Source of the DNA: Paragonimus westermani
Lineage: Eukaryota; Platyhelminthes; Trematoda; Plagiorchiida; Troglotrematidae
DNA length: 64,000 nt
Direction: 5' to 3'
Assembly (NCBI GenBank): GCA_008508345.1
Contig: QNGE01001688.1
Coordinates: 1-64,000 of the forward strand
The translations under genes and the position numbers were made by a program. The notes under the pieces were generated by a model that was given only the letters and a program-made list of their open reading frames with translations, had not been told where the DNA came from and made no database searches. Below, piece by piece: positions 13,640-26,093 of this stretch. The number at the start of each line of letters is the position of its first letter. The first letter of the stretch is position 1.

Positions 13640-14330
13640 TTATGACTGTTATGGTTACCCATCACCTTCAAAGGATCAGCGGTTACTTCAGTGTAAATCA
13701 TATTTTCTTTCTTACGTTAGAAGATTAAGATTCTTTCAGCGAACTTGATGGCGAACAGCGTTTTGAGAGATTGTTACCAACAACAAAGTTGATTTATACC
13801 ATAATGTTAGTATGCCACGGCTCCGCGGCCCCTGTATAGGAGTGGACCGGATGCGGATACCCTTACAATAAACGTGATCGATTGTTTTGGTCCTTCGCTC
13901 GTCAAACGAAGACACGCAATGGAGAAGCGACATGGCTGCGTTCTCACTTGCTCTAGCATCAAGGCAGTTTATACTGAATTAGTACGTTCACTTTCGTGTG
14001 CTTTCAACTGGTGCGTTCCCAGGACAAGCTATCCACAATAACTATACAGAAACAACGGTACGAACTTCATACGGCCCGAAAGGAACATCACACTCGTAAT
14101 ACAGGCCAGGAATGAAGACAGAAACAATACAGCTGTTTGGATACATGATCATGACTGGAACTTCAGTCAATCGAAGACAAGCCACCGGAGGGTTGCTTTA
14201 AAAATAACAGTTAGGTTTAGTAAAAAGATTCTTCTTTTGACGTTACAAGAACAATTGGTCGCAGTTGAAGTTCCTCATAAGAGGCCAGTAGCGACTCCGG
14301 TTTTCCTAACGACGATGTCCTTTATGGTCA
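13640..14330 (+). pseudogene. BEL/Pao integrase remnant
   Basis: The plus strand carries a decayed HHCC-like region (HHLQRISGYFSVNHI near 13655-13705), then VIDCFGPSLVKRR and RHGCVLTCSSIKAVYTELV (about 13865-13965). NNGTNFIRP (about 14055-14085) follows after a deletion or frameshift, and the WNFS...SHRR segment lies at about 14155-14185. These match the Pao integrase core around the first Asp, the second Asp (here the D-N-G-T-N-F motif has Asn for Asp) and the region leading to the catalytic Glu. This domain makes the BEL/Pao identification strongest. Confidence 0.78.
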
Positions 14331-14430
14331 GACGGAAGATTATGATTTGCAAAATTTTCCTACTAAAAGTAAGTCATTGGGTTGAAACAGTTCAGTTATC
14401 TCAACTGTGGACGCCATGAGCAAGAAGCCT

Positions 14431-16089
14431 TCGAAACAAAGATGCCGATAGACCATCTATCTGGGGATGTGTTTTAGATCTACGGTGTACGAACCTGATC
14501 GTCAACAATACAGACTATAAACCATGAACTAACGATGAAACAGGACATTTTGAGCGTTGATCCCGTATTACTGGTCGGTCAAGTTAAGCTTCAGTGAGAA
14601 TCACTGATGTGTTCGTGGTTATGATGGTGGTGATGAGGACTGCTCGTTGGTATGAGAAAATTTGGAGGACATTGGCCAAAGGCAGCCATCAGAATAGTCA
14701 AGAAAGGCGAATACAATCTGGCTGTCGTACAGGAAATCGGTGAGATCCTTTGAAGAGACTTTCGTCGGCTGTGTAGGTGTGAGGGAGACATCATTTCAAT
14801 CGAATATGTCCACAGAGGAAGAATCACATTTTATCAGCCTTAATTCTCTGGAGAGCCTTGTATTTGCCAAGGGCTGTCTTTCCTTCTCGTCTCACTTGCA
14901 TTGACGTTTTCTCTCCAGTTGTAGTGTATGCAATTTGACTACACTGTAGTATTACCACTTGTCCGTGAGCCATCTTCCTTGGATTCTTGAAGATACGTTT
15001 ATCCCCAGCCATGATTGCGTTTATCATTATTTGTAATAGAATCATCATTGGTTGACCAAGACCGCCCGTAACACGTGGTAGTTGTCAAAGCATTAATTCC
15101 GGTGCAGCATTTATTGTACCAACTTGTAAGTCTAGCAATCGCCTGCAAAATCCATCCGAGTTCGTTGTAACTTTAAAAAGCAAACCCACGAAGCTAAGTT
15201 GTGCAGTATTCGTTGTCAGATGATATCGCTTAACTCCAACTCCAGTGTTTAAATCTGTTGTTAGTTTCGCTCACCTCGGTGGGGTTTGCAGACCTATTCT
15301 GAATCATTTCAGTGAATTGTTAATAGCCACTGGTGAGTAGAACATTGAAAATAACATGAGTCATATGATCCTACGATAAAGTTAATGCACAGAGCAAATA
15401 GTTGAGTGATTTTTTTCGTAGTTTCAAACATGCAAGTGTAAACTGAGCGTCAGAAACCACACTGCTCACCTTTTGTACAACAGATTACATAGACTGCTGA
15501 CTTCGGAATTAGTTCGGTGCTAGCCTACTCTGTTCTCATTCATTTCCTCCAGAGTACAGAAGCAGCAAGAAGCCTGATCTCTGAAAGTTCTCGTACTCAT
15601 TCGGAAAATATGGTAAGTAACTTACACAAGCGTCTTAACAGTTTATCAAATCAGCCGGCTACTAACGATTTGGTTGAACTTGAGTAATCTTCGCGGTTAA
15701 ACATTCATAGGACCAATTGCTGGCGCTCCTAGCCTGACAAAGGTGCAAATAGGCAATAGTTTACACATAGAAAGGAACACTGCGGATGAAGGTGGACTGC
15801 ATGAAGAACTATGTAGCCAAGGTTAGGATGGATATTAACACAAGTAAACACTTGTATTCTTATAGATTTCACCCGGAAGGGATCCAAATTTAATGCGTGA
15901 GAAGAGTATCATTCAGGACAGTATGGATGCTTGTTCGGAATTCTACCACTGGGGTAGACATCTGATTGTGGATATGTGAACGAACAAAACAGTGTCAACT
16001 CACGCGGCCAAGGCTAACCTTGCTTTCTGGCGCCTTCAAGGACGCGTCTGAAATAACTCTAGCTCGCTAAAGAATGTCAAGGTAATTTA
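14431..16089. other. Stretch without a recognised gene
   Basis: Plus-strand sequence near 14600-14700 could be the far C-terminal end of the BEL/Pao relic, but I cannot align it. A minus-strand open frame at 15048-14824 encodes a short Lys/Arg-rich peptide ending KYKALQRIKADKM; I do not recognise it and cannot tell it from chance. Nothing else stands out. Confidence 0.4.
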
Positions 16090-16574
16090 GAAGAGACCCA
16101 ATTGCGAAAAATCTGGACTTCGGCCAGAATGGAATCAGTGACAGAAACAACATGCCAAAACGTGGCAAATGCTTAACCAACTGAGCTACAGAGCCACGCT
16201 GGAAGCTCGGAAATGTCTTATGCCGACTTGGTTACCCAACCAACCAACTGTGTCTTATGGAGTCCACCAACTGATCGGTCCGGTTGACTGCCCGAGTAGG
16301 ATTTCTCGATCATCCCACGCTGTACTCCACCAACGCCACCAATGCGTACTGACATTGAATGACAATGAGTTCAATGTCAATGCTCACCAGTGGCGTTGGT
16401 GGATTCCATGTGACAGTTGGCTTGGTGGTTAACTAGGTTCAAATGTGAAATTTCTGACCCTCCGGTGTGCCTTCGCAGCTCAGCTGGTAGTACATTTACA
16501 GCGTTTGGGCATGTTGTTTCTGTCACTGATTCCAATCTGGTCGAAGTCCAGATTTTCCGCGATTGGGTCTCTTC
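16090..16574. repeat. 485-base foldback: two inverted copies of a tRNA-like repeat
   Basis: The outer arms (16090-16170 and 16497-16574) are reverse complements with few mismatches. Homology continues inward to a central palindrome with perfect 14-base arms (16326-16339 and 16390-16403) and perfect 9-base arms (16351-16359 and 16370-16378). The left arm is about 64 bases longer, apparently through an internal duplication around TCCACCAAC (16263 and 16326). Each arm carries an RNA polymerase III A-box-like motif: AGCTCAGTTGG read on the minus strand near 16187-16177, and GCAGCTCAGCTGG at 16475-16487. It may be a head-to-head SINE pair or a foldback MITE. No clear target duplication is seen. 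Confidence 0.75.
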
Positions 16575-16915
16575 CAAATGATCAAATCTGTAAAACCATC
16601 AGTACGTCAAGACAAGTGTAAATAAAGCTGGTGCGTTTTCTGCTCTGATGTGCAAAACCGAGAAAGTGAACTCAGATTAGGGCCGCTGTCACTTACAAAA
16701 GCTAATGTGCATATCGGACACTCGGTAGTCGGACACGGTTCCAACAACTAAGAAGCCTCTACGGAGGGATATGGATAAAAGCTAACTCATGTCGATACCT
16801 AATTAGCCTCTGTGACTAGAACACGTGAATCAGATATCAGTCCAGTGAATCTCAGAACAACTAAATGAAGGCATATGAACAACTTGTCCGAACTGAATTT
16901 CGGAAATTTAGATTA

Positions 16916-17168
16916 TATCAAATTGAACACCACCCACATATGATCACAGTTCTTGTATTCAAGCAAACCTTTCGGTCACTTCACTTCGTGAGGAAGCACT
17001 AGGCTGGAGTTTCGTTTCTATTAGGACTCCTCAATAGTGCATATCTTTGTCCGCGGTGGAAATTGTGCTCCGACAATCGTATGTGTGAGACTAGCGTGTT
17101 AAACAGAACGCCAGTGTTCTCACAATAGTCATGACCAATCAATCATATCTAAACCCTCAACCACAACC
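16916..17168 (-). repeat. tRNA-derived SINE copy (family A), diverged
   Basis: Read on the minus strand, this matches the better copy at 33761-34016 along its length. It has a leader like GTGGTTGAGGGTTTAGAT, a degenerate tRNA-like head (TGGCGTTCTGTTTAACACG, then GGAGCACAATTTCC), the shared GATATGCACT block, GAAACTC...CTAGTGCTTC, and the 3' end near GTGTTCAATTTGA. The A and B boxes carry more changes than the 33.8-kb copy, so it looks older. Confidence 0.7.
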
Positions 17169-20100
17169 TTGCTTAGGCTGCCAACAGCGAATGCCTAACA
17201 GGAATTTTCTCACGGAAGGCTTGTGTCTCGACCTCGTTGCATTGATATTCGCCGACTTATGCTGGCCAGGGACAATCGTGGGTTAAAGTTTACGTGGACG
17301 CCGGGGCAAATTCGAAGGCGCTGTATGAGGATCAAGTTAGCTCACAAACTTGGACACAGTATGTCGACTACGTCAGATCGTTTGCGTGACAAATGGGCCA
17401 TTCAGAAAATCGAGAACTACCGCTGGGAAGGCTGTTAGACAACGTCAAATCTAAAGTAGTACGTCAGAGACACAGAACGTTAACACTCAAGAGAAATCAT
17501 CAAACGTTGTTAACACCTCAGCGATCAGGTCACGCCAGAAACCCCACAATCTCACACGAAGTTAATCCGCAGTTACGCACATGCGGCGAACATGTTTAAG
17601 GGGCAGGTGGTAGGTGACACATCACGCCATGTCTAACGATCGATCCAGTCTCGGTGGGTTCAGCTGAGCCAGTCAAATTGCACCCATGCAACCAAACGCG
17701 TGCACCCTATCTGAACTGTGTACCCACGCCGGCTTTCTAATGCACCACTTGACGTGATTTGTCCTAACACTTCTACAGCCACATGTTACCGTTCCATCTG
17801 AGTCGCTTTGCGTCTGACTGCTATAGATGGTCGTCTCGTTTGATTTGCGCTGCGTCTTACCGGTCACGTATGGTAATCGTTTGGCTGCATATGTTTACAG
17901 CCCCTCCGGTCTAATTTTGACTCTTTTTCGGCAAGCGGTGAAACCACGTCTTTTACCGCCTCTCGGTTTTGAGCCAAACAATTGAGCATGAATACAAAGG
18001 GGGGATCCAATAACCACCCTTAAAAGTCAAGAGAACTTTCAATGTCAACACCTGCAACTGGATTTTCATTCTGTGTATACGAAGTCAGGATAAATGAGAA
18101 AGATGGCAGCAGAATTTACTTGCGTAAACCTTACGTGTTGACTGAACCGTGTTAATCATCACGTCCGTTTGACCGACCACCTTAGCACAGTCTCAGATTA
18201 TCACTTACTCGGTAGGGATATAGAAGATACCAAAACCAGCCGTTATTCACTTAACGAAAATTGGGTTTATGCTAAGCATCGCACCGTTCTGAGAACAAGT
18301 TGGAATTGCGTCACTTGATGGAGTTCTGCTCACTGTGTTTTTGTGGGTGTGTGGATGTGGACCACTTTAAGACAGGAGGTTGCAAAACTCTCACGGTCCA
18401 TTTTTGTTAGTAAGGCACAATGTTACGTGAATTATTAGTGGCCGGTTCCTCCGTTGTCAAAGTCCACTTCTGTCTGCTCACGATGGGGTTTGGTTTGACT
18501 GCGTCCTGACAGACTCTGGTTCTAATCCCAACCAGTTGAAACTCTTTAACTCTGTTGAACGGACTCGAGATGATAAAGTCACACGTGAAAGAATGTACGT
18601 GCGTTGTCTGGATGCTTTACACACCACTTCTGAAAGTGCCTATCGGAGTGAACCAGCTTTCAAGTTAGACGATCGGAAGTGTTTCTTTCAGTATTCTGTA
18701 TCGACGTCACGTCAGGTTCTCATTCGCTATATCCCCAATGAACCAACCATTTTATGCCATGGATCTGTCTACTGATAACCTTAGAAAATACTGATAACGT
18801 TGTTCCAGAAGGAGTCAGTATATCAATTGGAAATCGTTCGCAGTGAATCGTAACGTCACATTTACTTGGATGCTGCAACTAACTTTCCTCCGAAACAAAC
18901 ACTGGACTCCAATTTTTTCTAGGCACATCTTGGCAGCTGTGACCATTCTAATTTAGACTAGGATTTTCACTGATGTTGCGCAACCACAAGGCAATCACTG
19001 TGTTGTTATCACACCTCAGCGCTTAACCGCATTAATTTGCAAGTAGTATTAAGGGGTAATAAACCTGTCAAGCCAATCACTGACCTCACGTTTATGACTT
19101 GCCATTTAGTTAAAGATTACTAAACACTGCGGGGCCATTTGAAATTACTGGTACATCGTAAGGATTTTAGCCGATAACCTGGTCGAAGTTGTCTTCCAGT
19201 GTGTGTAGGACACCCAGTTGCGACAGAAAGCGCTTCAAAATTCAGATGAAATTATCATTAAAATACAAACCTGAGCTGTTGAATGGTAATAACAGAATCT
19301 TTCATTTTCCACGTGATAGGTACTGACTTGTCTGATGGCAAATGTAACAAGTAGAATTGTGGTAATCAAATGAGGAAACCGATCATTAGCAATGCAATTC
19401 GCGGCTTATCGGAATGACTATATATTTTGTATGGTTGTTTGACAATTGTTTATGAAGATTTTGATTAGATGTCTAAATACACTTTTCCGCGTCCGTGGTG
19501 CCTTTAGTTGCGAACAGTTCAGTACATATATTTACAGCTATAGACAGGTCAATAACCACATGCGGTTAATGATTTCGTTCACTTGCTCCCGACAAACAGA
19601 GTTCCACGAGTCATTTTGTGTTTCACTACTGTCGATCGTCAGAGAATACGCTGAACGGAATTAAGTTACATAAGGTAACTAAAATGTTGAAGCTGTTATG
19701 GGTGTTGTTTGTATCAATCGCATACTGCTGATTTTTTTTCTCAATCGCGCTGCTCGATACAATAATCAAAAAGTACCATATTTTCCGACGAGTGTGGTAT
19801 ACGTTGTCCAGTTACAAACTTTAGGAAGTCGTATTCACGTTTAGTATGGCGACAGAACAACTATTGAAATCACTGTGCCTCAAAACCGTTCTTGTATTGT
19901 CGGCACATTATACACTGCAATGGGACGATCTTTCCTTGAGAAAAAAATGATAGCTACGTGCATGCAATGACAACTGCACTTCTTTTCATAGTTAGTCTTT
20001 TGACTACGAGATAACGGTTAATTCCTTTCTGGCGCCGACGAATTAAGACCGGTTGGATAAATGAGTGTCTGAAAGTGGAAAAAATTTTACCAATAATCGG

Positions 20101-23100
20101 CGTAGAAACCGTGATGACTGCCGGATTGAAAAATATGGTAAGGTCGAGTGCTTGCGTGCTTTATTGTCGAATTTAGGTTATACTGCTCTTTGGAAGGCGT
20201 TAACCGGTTCAGTGAACTGTAGCTGATTACAGCACCAACGACGAGCCTCCGGTTAGAATCGAGATGGTCAGTACATAATAGACGTCCAGGTTTGGATTAT
20301 TTTCAGTATGGCAACAAAACTCTTTGTTCCCCGTAGACGATTGAAAGAGGCCTCGCAACTAAGGCCTATCAACAGATCGGTGCATTTTCTAAGGAGATAT
20401 CATGATATGAACAAATATATCGGTTGTGACGCGTTCGAGGTGCATAATGCGGTGACTGTTGATGCACAGAGACGAATAAACACTGAAGTAAACAAACGTT
20501 TTTGTCTAGGTGGTTGGTTTATCGATCAAAGTTACATTTAGGACACACTCTAGGAAACCAGTATCCCATTCTCCTACCGAGGTTTGTGGACGGAAAAGGT
20601 GCCTCTGAATTGTATACCTTTCGTGAAACCTGCCCAGCCATCAACCACTTCATACCATCAGCCATGACTGACACATACGCCACAACTCAAGGCATCAGGT
20701 AAAAGTGATCACGCTCCATCATTAGGATGTTATCTGGTCATCTTATTGGATATTTCTTTCATGGCTGCACAACGTATATTTCACGAATTATAAAAGCCTG
20801 ATGACAATAACCGAAAACGGTTTGGTGTACAGTTGTTTTCTTCACGAACTTCATTTTTCCTCATGCAACCATACTCATTCTCTAATGTGTCGTTTCTGAG
20901 CTTCACACCGTGGACAAAGTCAACTGTGACCGAGGCATCCCCGTTAAAGTTTAGCACTGACATTCTATGTATGAAAAAAATAAATGTTTCAATGTCAGGC
21001 AACAGTGTACTGAAAAAGACCTGCCAATCTACTTTAAAACACAATTATCTCACAATCAGACTGGATCCGACGCCTTAGTTAGCACACCGCTTATTGGATG
21101 GTAGTTTACTCAGCCCATTTGTATTCTGCAAGTCTGTCCACTCCATTGACAACCCGAATTACGAAACGGATTTTAGGATAAATGAGATCGCCAAGGTTTG
21201 ACACACTTTAGCCAAACGTGATTCCAACAAAGTGCCATCAAAGTTGAGTTTGCAAGTCAAAGTCTCTGCATTTTAATTGGGTTATTCTTCTTGGTATCTT
21301 TATTAAAAATTGCCCAATACTTGATTTATATGAGTCGAAGTGTTCAGCTAATCCGAAGCTTAAAACTGCCAGTTTCCGAAAAAGGGGTAATGATTTTAAG
21401 GCAAAAGTACTGTATGCACACTATGATCAAATATTTATTCCTTGCTGTGTCCAAGGCACCAGATGTGTTTGAACTGCATTTTTCCTGTCGTATCATTGTG
21501 TGTATGCTCCACTATCATGCGATGTGTGAAGCGTATATCCGTGCAACTCATAAAAACGCCTTAGCTGCAAAAAATTTAGACGAGTTCTCAAATAAGACTG
21601 CTTTTCAATTTTCACCTCGTTTCAGTATAACATCTTGAAACCAAACGGAATTTAACATTGTGCACGAGTTTGGACAGTGTACGATTAGTAGTCCAACTAA
21701 AGTGATGTACACCATGGGCAGGCTGGTGGCTAAACCATGTGCGAACGTCTATCTGAACATCCCACACTGACATTAGCCAACGCATGTCACTCGTTCAGCC
21801 TTCCTAATTATTGATTATTTCCACAGCGTTTCTCGAACCAACTAGTTAATGAAATTGTGGAACTAAGCAAGCCTACCCACAGGTTTCTGTGGCATCTGCA
21901 TTAGATAGTTTTAACGAAGCACTTGATTTTTCTCATGCTACAGGAGAGATCCAGATGGGGTTTATACTGGTGTTTTAACAAATGTCATATCCGTTGGTTG
22001 AAACACGTTTTTGTGTTTGTCTTTCACTCAGTTGGATTGACTAGGAAAGTTGCTGTACTTCTTTCGCTCGACAGAACAGTGCAATTGGCAGAGTCCCTGT
22101 CAAAGAGTTATATCCCACGAATCTTTAGGTTTGTGCAATGGACAGAAAAGTTTATCTTGTGCGGACTCAAACACATACGCACAAATGATGTCACCTTGTT
22201 TGGTGATTAAATGCTTGTAGCCCAAATTGTCAAATTTGGTGAACAACCGATTACCTGAACCGTCAAACCGAGCTGCAAACAATAACACTATTCTGAACTA
22301 GTGCATCTACTTATAGCAGAATACAATAAGTTGAACGGATCTGAAATGCAATAAAATAGTGAATGGATACAAATTGGAGAATGCTGGGATAAGTCTATTG
22401 GAGTACAGTGATGTCAACAATGAAAACCGAGCCCCATTTCTCTCGAATTTCCAAGCGGACGAACAATCAGAGACTGGCGAAAATGTCTAGAAATGTTTAA
22501 GAACAACAGGAGGAAGGTGGAAAAGTTTTGCTCACAAAGCAGTCCGTCTGTTCCACACTCCAGTTCAAGATGAAATCTTTCCAAGTATCCGTCTTTATTG
22601 TTGAAAAATTGTGGCAATGGAAAACCGTGTACGTTAAAAGTACAATAAATGTCAAACCGGTGTCGGTATTTTACTGGTAATCGAACTGGTTCCACTGGTC
22701 TCTCTAAGCATGGCAGTTGCTTGAACCCCACAAACCAGTGTCAATCTTTTAAAGTAAGACTGGCGGATCTCCCACGATTGCTAAATGGATTCTTGATGGT
22801 CCATTGATGAAAATCATATTAGAAGTTGCCTATGAAATCAAGCCTATTGAAACACAACTGCTCGGAGAATCCACGCTGTTTTGCGCAGGATTTCATTAGT
22901 TACAACTTGTGTTCAGTTGTCTGCGTAGACCGTCTCCATACAGGTCCAGCCATGACTACACAATATGATGCCCACCTAACTTGAAATTAGTTGGCACCTA
23001 GGGAAATTCATCCAACCGGCTTAACCTAAACTGTACGCGGCGAGTAATGCAAGGGAGATCGCCGAATCGTGTTGTATTTAATCCAACTTCATCATAAACT

Positions 23101-24039
23101 GAAGACATGGTCCCCAATATTAATGATCTAAACAAAGAAACTTGAAGAAGTCAATAGGTTCTGCACAGTGAGCTTCTCAAGCATAGTTCATGGCATTCTG
23201 TTTAACATCAAATGGTCATTTTGAACCATAACAACGGAGTCAAGAATTACATACAAATACACATCAATTACGACAGTGATCGGCTTTTGATGTACTTTTT
23301 TTTCTGTAAGCAGAAAATTAAATTGCAGATTTTCTGGGCCATTGTCTGCAAGAACCCTAGAGATCAATTTTGTTATTTAGCGCTCCTGAAAGTTTTGTCT
23401 CAAAATCACTTGAAATTGACAGAATGACAACTGACCAGCAATTCGTAACGTAATTTACTTGTGGGCTTCGACCTCTGTTGGCTTGTTATCGTGCGCAAGC
23501 CGTTTTACTAACCTCAGAGCTACGTAGACATATCATACTATTGTATGCGTTCGTGGTTTGGTCGTCGTATAACTGTAAGTAGAGTTGTAGGTACATTTGC
23601 GAATTGAGCATTAGCGACGTTAAATAACATGTTAGTACCATCCAGGTGAGTACGACTGACAAGGTCATATAAGCTGAAATTTCCTTATGTTAAGTAGGAC
23701 GAATGTAGCGGAATACAACTTGCACTGTGATGAGCATTAATAAGTAATTGGTTGGTTAATTCACACCGGGTCCAAACCAAAAAGTTGTGGATGTTGTAAC
23801 ATTACGTCCTATCGAATTGCCCTAATAACCCAGCTTACGTCAGAAAACGTATTACGGTAGTTGTGAAATAACGGTTATAAAATAACGGCGTACACAAATG
23901 TTACTAATAAGACGGTTTGTTTTTTAAGTCTGCTGGGTTTAGGTAGGAATAGAGCTGGATATGTCATTGTGTGTAAAAGTCTGCATTCATATATTCAAAT
24001 GCTTCCTCCACGTTGAATTATCGGTTTTAGTTCTTGAGG
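17169..24039. other. Long stretch, nothing recognised
   Basis: Several short open frames are slightly GC-richer than their surroundings (17223-17599 +, 17673-17867 -, 18536-18775 +, 20308-20702 +, 21291-21638 +, 22414-22731 -). I could match none of them to a known domain, and most overlap frames on the other strand. The 17.2-18.8-kb part could be another old element relic, but that is only a suspicion. Confidence 0.4.
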
Positions 24040-24215
24040 CATATAACCTTGAATCAGACCGTCTGGGAGAATACGATCAGGAAGGGCGTACGAAGATCCA
24101 AAGGGCAAGCGCCGCGCAAGCATGAAATCATAAATGCTTTAGATTGGAATGGAATGACCATATGGTTTTGTCATCAGCGCAGCCGCCAACATACTGAGGA
24201 GTCTGAATCCACAAA
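24040..24215 (+). mobile_element. 5'-truncated RTE-type retrotransposon tail
   Basis: The plus strand reads TLNQTVWENTIRKGVRRSK directly from 24049. It corresponds to the last residues of the family-1 RTE relic (LALNRTVWGSTIHKGVRKFS, minus strand near 1350-1280). The nucleotide similarity continues about 100 bases into the 3' untranslated region (shared blocks around the CGCG...GCAAG, GACCATATGG and GCAGCCGCCAAC positions). Truncation at the 5' end is normal for target-primed insertion. The exact ends are not defined. Confidence 0.6.
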
Positions 24216-25730
24216 CGTAGCGACTCAGTCTTTTTGTGAATCTCAGTTGTTTTGTGTGATTATGTCGACTCTCTTGTTCTGCTTTCCCAATCGTCTGTAA
24301 CTATTTGTTACCCTGTCACTTGGTCGACCACCGTCACGATCAGCTGCGGCCCTAACCGTTGTACTCAATAGTACGGGTTAACGTTGAAAACGAAGTAATG
24401 AATGATGCGCCGGACATTTTCGGCCGGTAAGTCATGAATTTACTCAGAGCACGCCATCAGCGAAACGAAGACGAGTACGTTAGACGCCGGCAAGTTGCGT
24501 CTGTTATGTCTGTTCATCCATCCACATCAGCCAAACAACGTCGTCGTTTGTAGTGCCACACCCTTCCCTCTTCAGAAAGTTGGACCATGCTGGTGTCCCA
24601 CCTCTACTCCTCTCCAGTCTTGATAATGCATTGTTTTCTTCCGCCAAAGTTTAAGGATATTTTTCTTTCTGATGTTAACTAGAATGTTGTTCAAAGGAAC
24701 TGCTTGTGACTCCATATTTTTGAAACCATGCTTCCCAGCTTAGGTTTGCCCACTGGAGTGTCTAAAATTTTGTATTTCAGAGGCAACGGTTTTAATTTCA
24801 TACCAGTTTATCATCTGGCTAACAAGTATTGGACTTCGCTTGCACTTCTCTTGGTCTCATATAATCGGGTTCACAATGGATACATAATTTGTCCGTGGAA
24901 CTGTAAGCGGTACAATGTAAGCCATGGTTATGCACAGTGACTTTGAAATGTTAAGCTGGAAGTGAAGGGCACCAGCTATGCCTGAGGTTCGTCAAATTCT
25001 GTCACGTTGACTCACACTTGGTTCGCTTCAAGCTGTCAAGCAGTAGTCTTGTGTGACTTGTCCTGCCCATCTTACGACGCCGAAACCAGACTGAACTGCT
25101 GGATCGTGATCAAGCCAAAGCCTTATTGAATTGGCTTCAGTTGTGGGGCTTGAGCTGAAAGCGCGAAGGCGACAAATCGTACGCTTAGCGAAAAGCCCGT
25201 GCACACTCGAGTGGTTACATGCAAATCATAGACTCTGCTATATCGAACCAATGGTAGTTATGATTCTCTCGATTACCTTTGAAACTCACTTGCATAAGTT
25301 AATCACTGTGCAAGTTTGTGTGCGCATCTGTTTATCTGTTCATCTTTGTTAGTAGCCAAAGCTCTAGTAAAAAGTAGGTCAGCATTTTTCCTCTCATTCA
25401 ACTTTCCGCACACATATGAACATCCCAACAAACTTTACTCTCCGATTAATACAGAGACAGCAACGCACATTTCTTTGATCTTCAACACGTCCGTACAGAC
25501 CGATGAATGTATCTTTATCCTTCTTGGCAGCTCATAAAAAAATCACATGATTTCAATTGGTTGCTGCTTCAGCCAATTAAAAACCAACAGGCAACTTCGA
25601 AGGTCATTTGAGCTAAACTTAATAAAGAAGGAAAGAAATAACAGTTCAACGTTTTATTCCTTCCAAATCACATTATGTGACCATGCAAACGTCCAGAAGT
25701 GGATTTCGTTGCGGGTGAGCACGTTCGTCG
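24216..25730. other. Region upstream of the potassium-channel beta subunit gene
   Basis: Promoter and 5' untranslated sequence of the gene starting at 25731 should lie here, but I see no TATA box or start site that I would defend. There is an in-frame stop codon (TGA, 25716-25718) 15 bases before the ATG, so the coding region does not extend upstream without splicing. Confidence 0.4.
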
Positions 25731-26093
25731 ATGAATTCTGGGCATTTTTTTGACTGCCGTGCGTGCATTCCGGAATCCTACCAGATCGGTTGCCTGAAAA
25801 TAGTCTATCTTACTTGTGCCACATTGATAACAACTACGGTTATTATTGAATGTATTTTGGCCCACTTGATTGTACAGCCCTACATACATGAATCGGCATT
25901 CACACAAACTAATTGTTCTTTCGTGCACGCCTATATAGTCAAAAATGCAGTCAAATGCGAGAATCGCTGTTCCAAAGATCGATCACGATTTCCTTGTCTT
26001 CGTATCCTGGTTCGATACACCAGCAACGGTTTGAACCACACGGTGATTTTGTTTGATAATATTGCCACCTATCAGCATTACAAGGTTTTGGGA
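25731..26093 (+). CDS. BK-channel beta-subunit-like (KCNMB/TipE type) protein, coding exon 1
   Basis: This exon encodes residues 1-121 of a 212-residue auxiliary subunit of calcium-activated (BK/Slo1) potassium channels, acting in the plasma membrane. A short cytoplasmic N-terminus (1-23) precedes a hydrophobic span (about 24-48). The first half of the extracellular loop follows, with Cys62, Cys76, Cys80 and Cys89 and a possible N-glycosylation site at Asn102 (NHT). QPYIHESAFTQTNC and RFPCLRILV align with the segments after TM1 and around the second conserved Cys of KCNMB proteins. An in-frame TGA lies 15 bases upstream of the ATG. The exon ends at a strong donor (GGA|GTAAGT) in phase 0. The domain match was made by eye; orthology to a given KCNMB or to TipE is not settled. 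Confidence 0.82.

Larger units (their letters stand above)
10735..14430 (+). mobile_element. BEL/Pao LTR retrotransposon relic
   Basis: Four domains occur on the plus strand in the order and roughly the spacing of a BEL/Pao pol gene: a Gag-type zinc knuckle, an aspartic protease, a reverse transcriptase, then an integrase with its HHCC-like region. All are riddled with stops and frameshifts, so this is an old dead copy. Sinbad of Schistosoma is a known fluke member of the group. The RNase H region (about 12600-13600) is not recognisable. I could not find LTRs, so the limits are those of the visible domains. A single N at 12366 lies inside it. Confidence 0.78.

Noticed and set aside
14824..15048. 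Minus-strand frame encoding a basic peptide ending KYKALQRIKADKM
   Set aside because: It looks somewhat gene-like, but I recognise no family and have no supporting neighbour; left as unassigned.
16090..16574. Assembly artefact (false inverted duplication)
   Set aside because: The arms differ at many positions and in length, which a duplicated read error would not produce.
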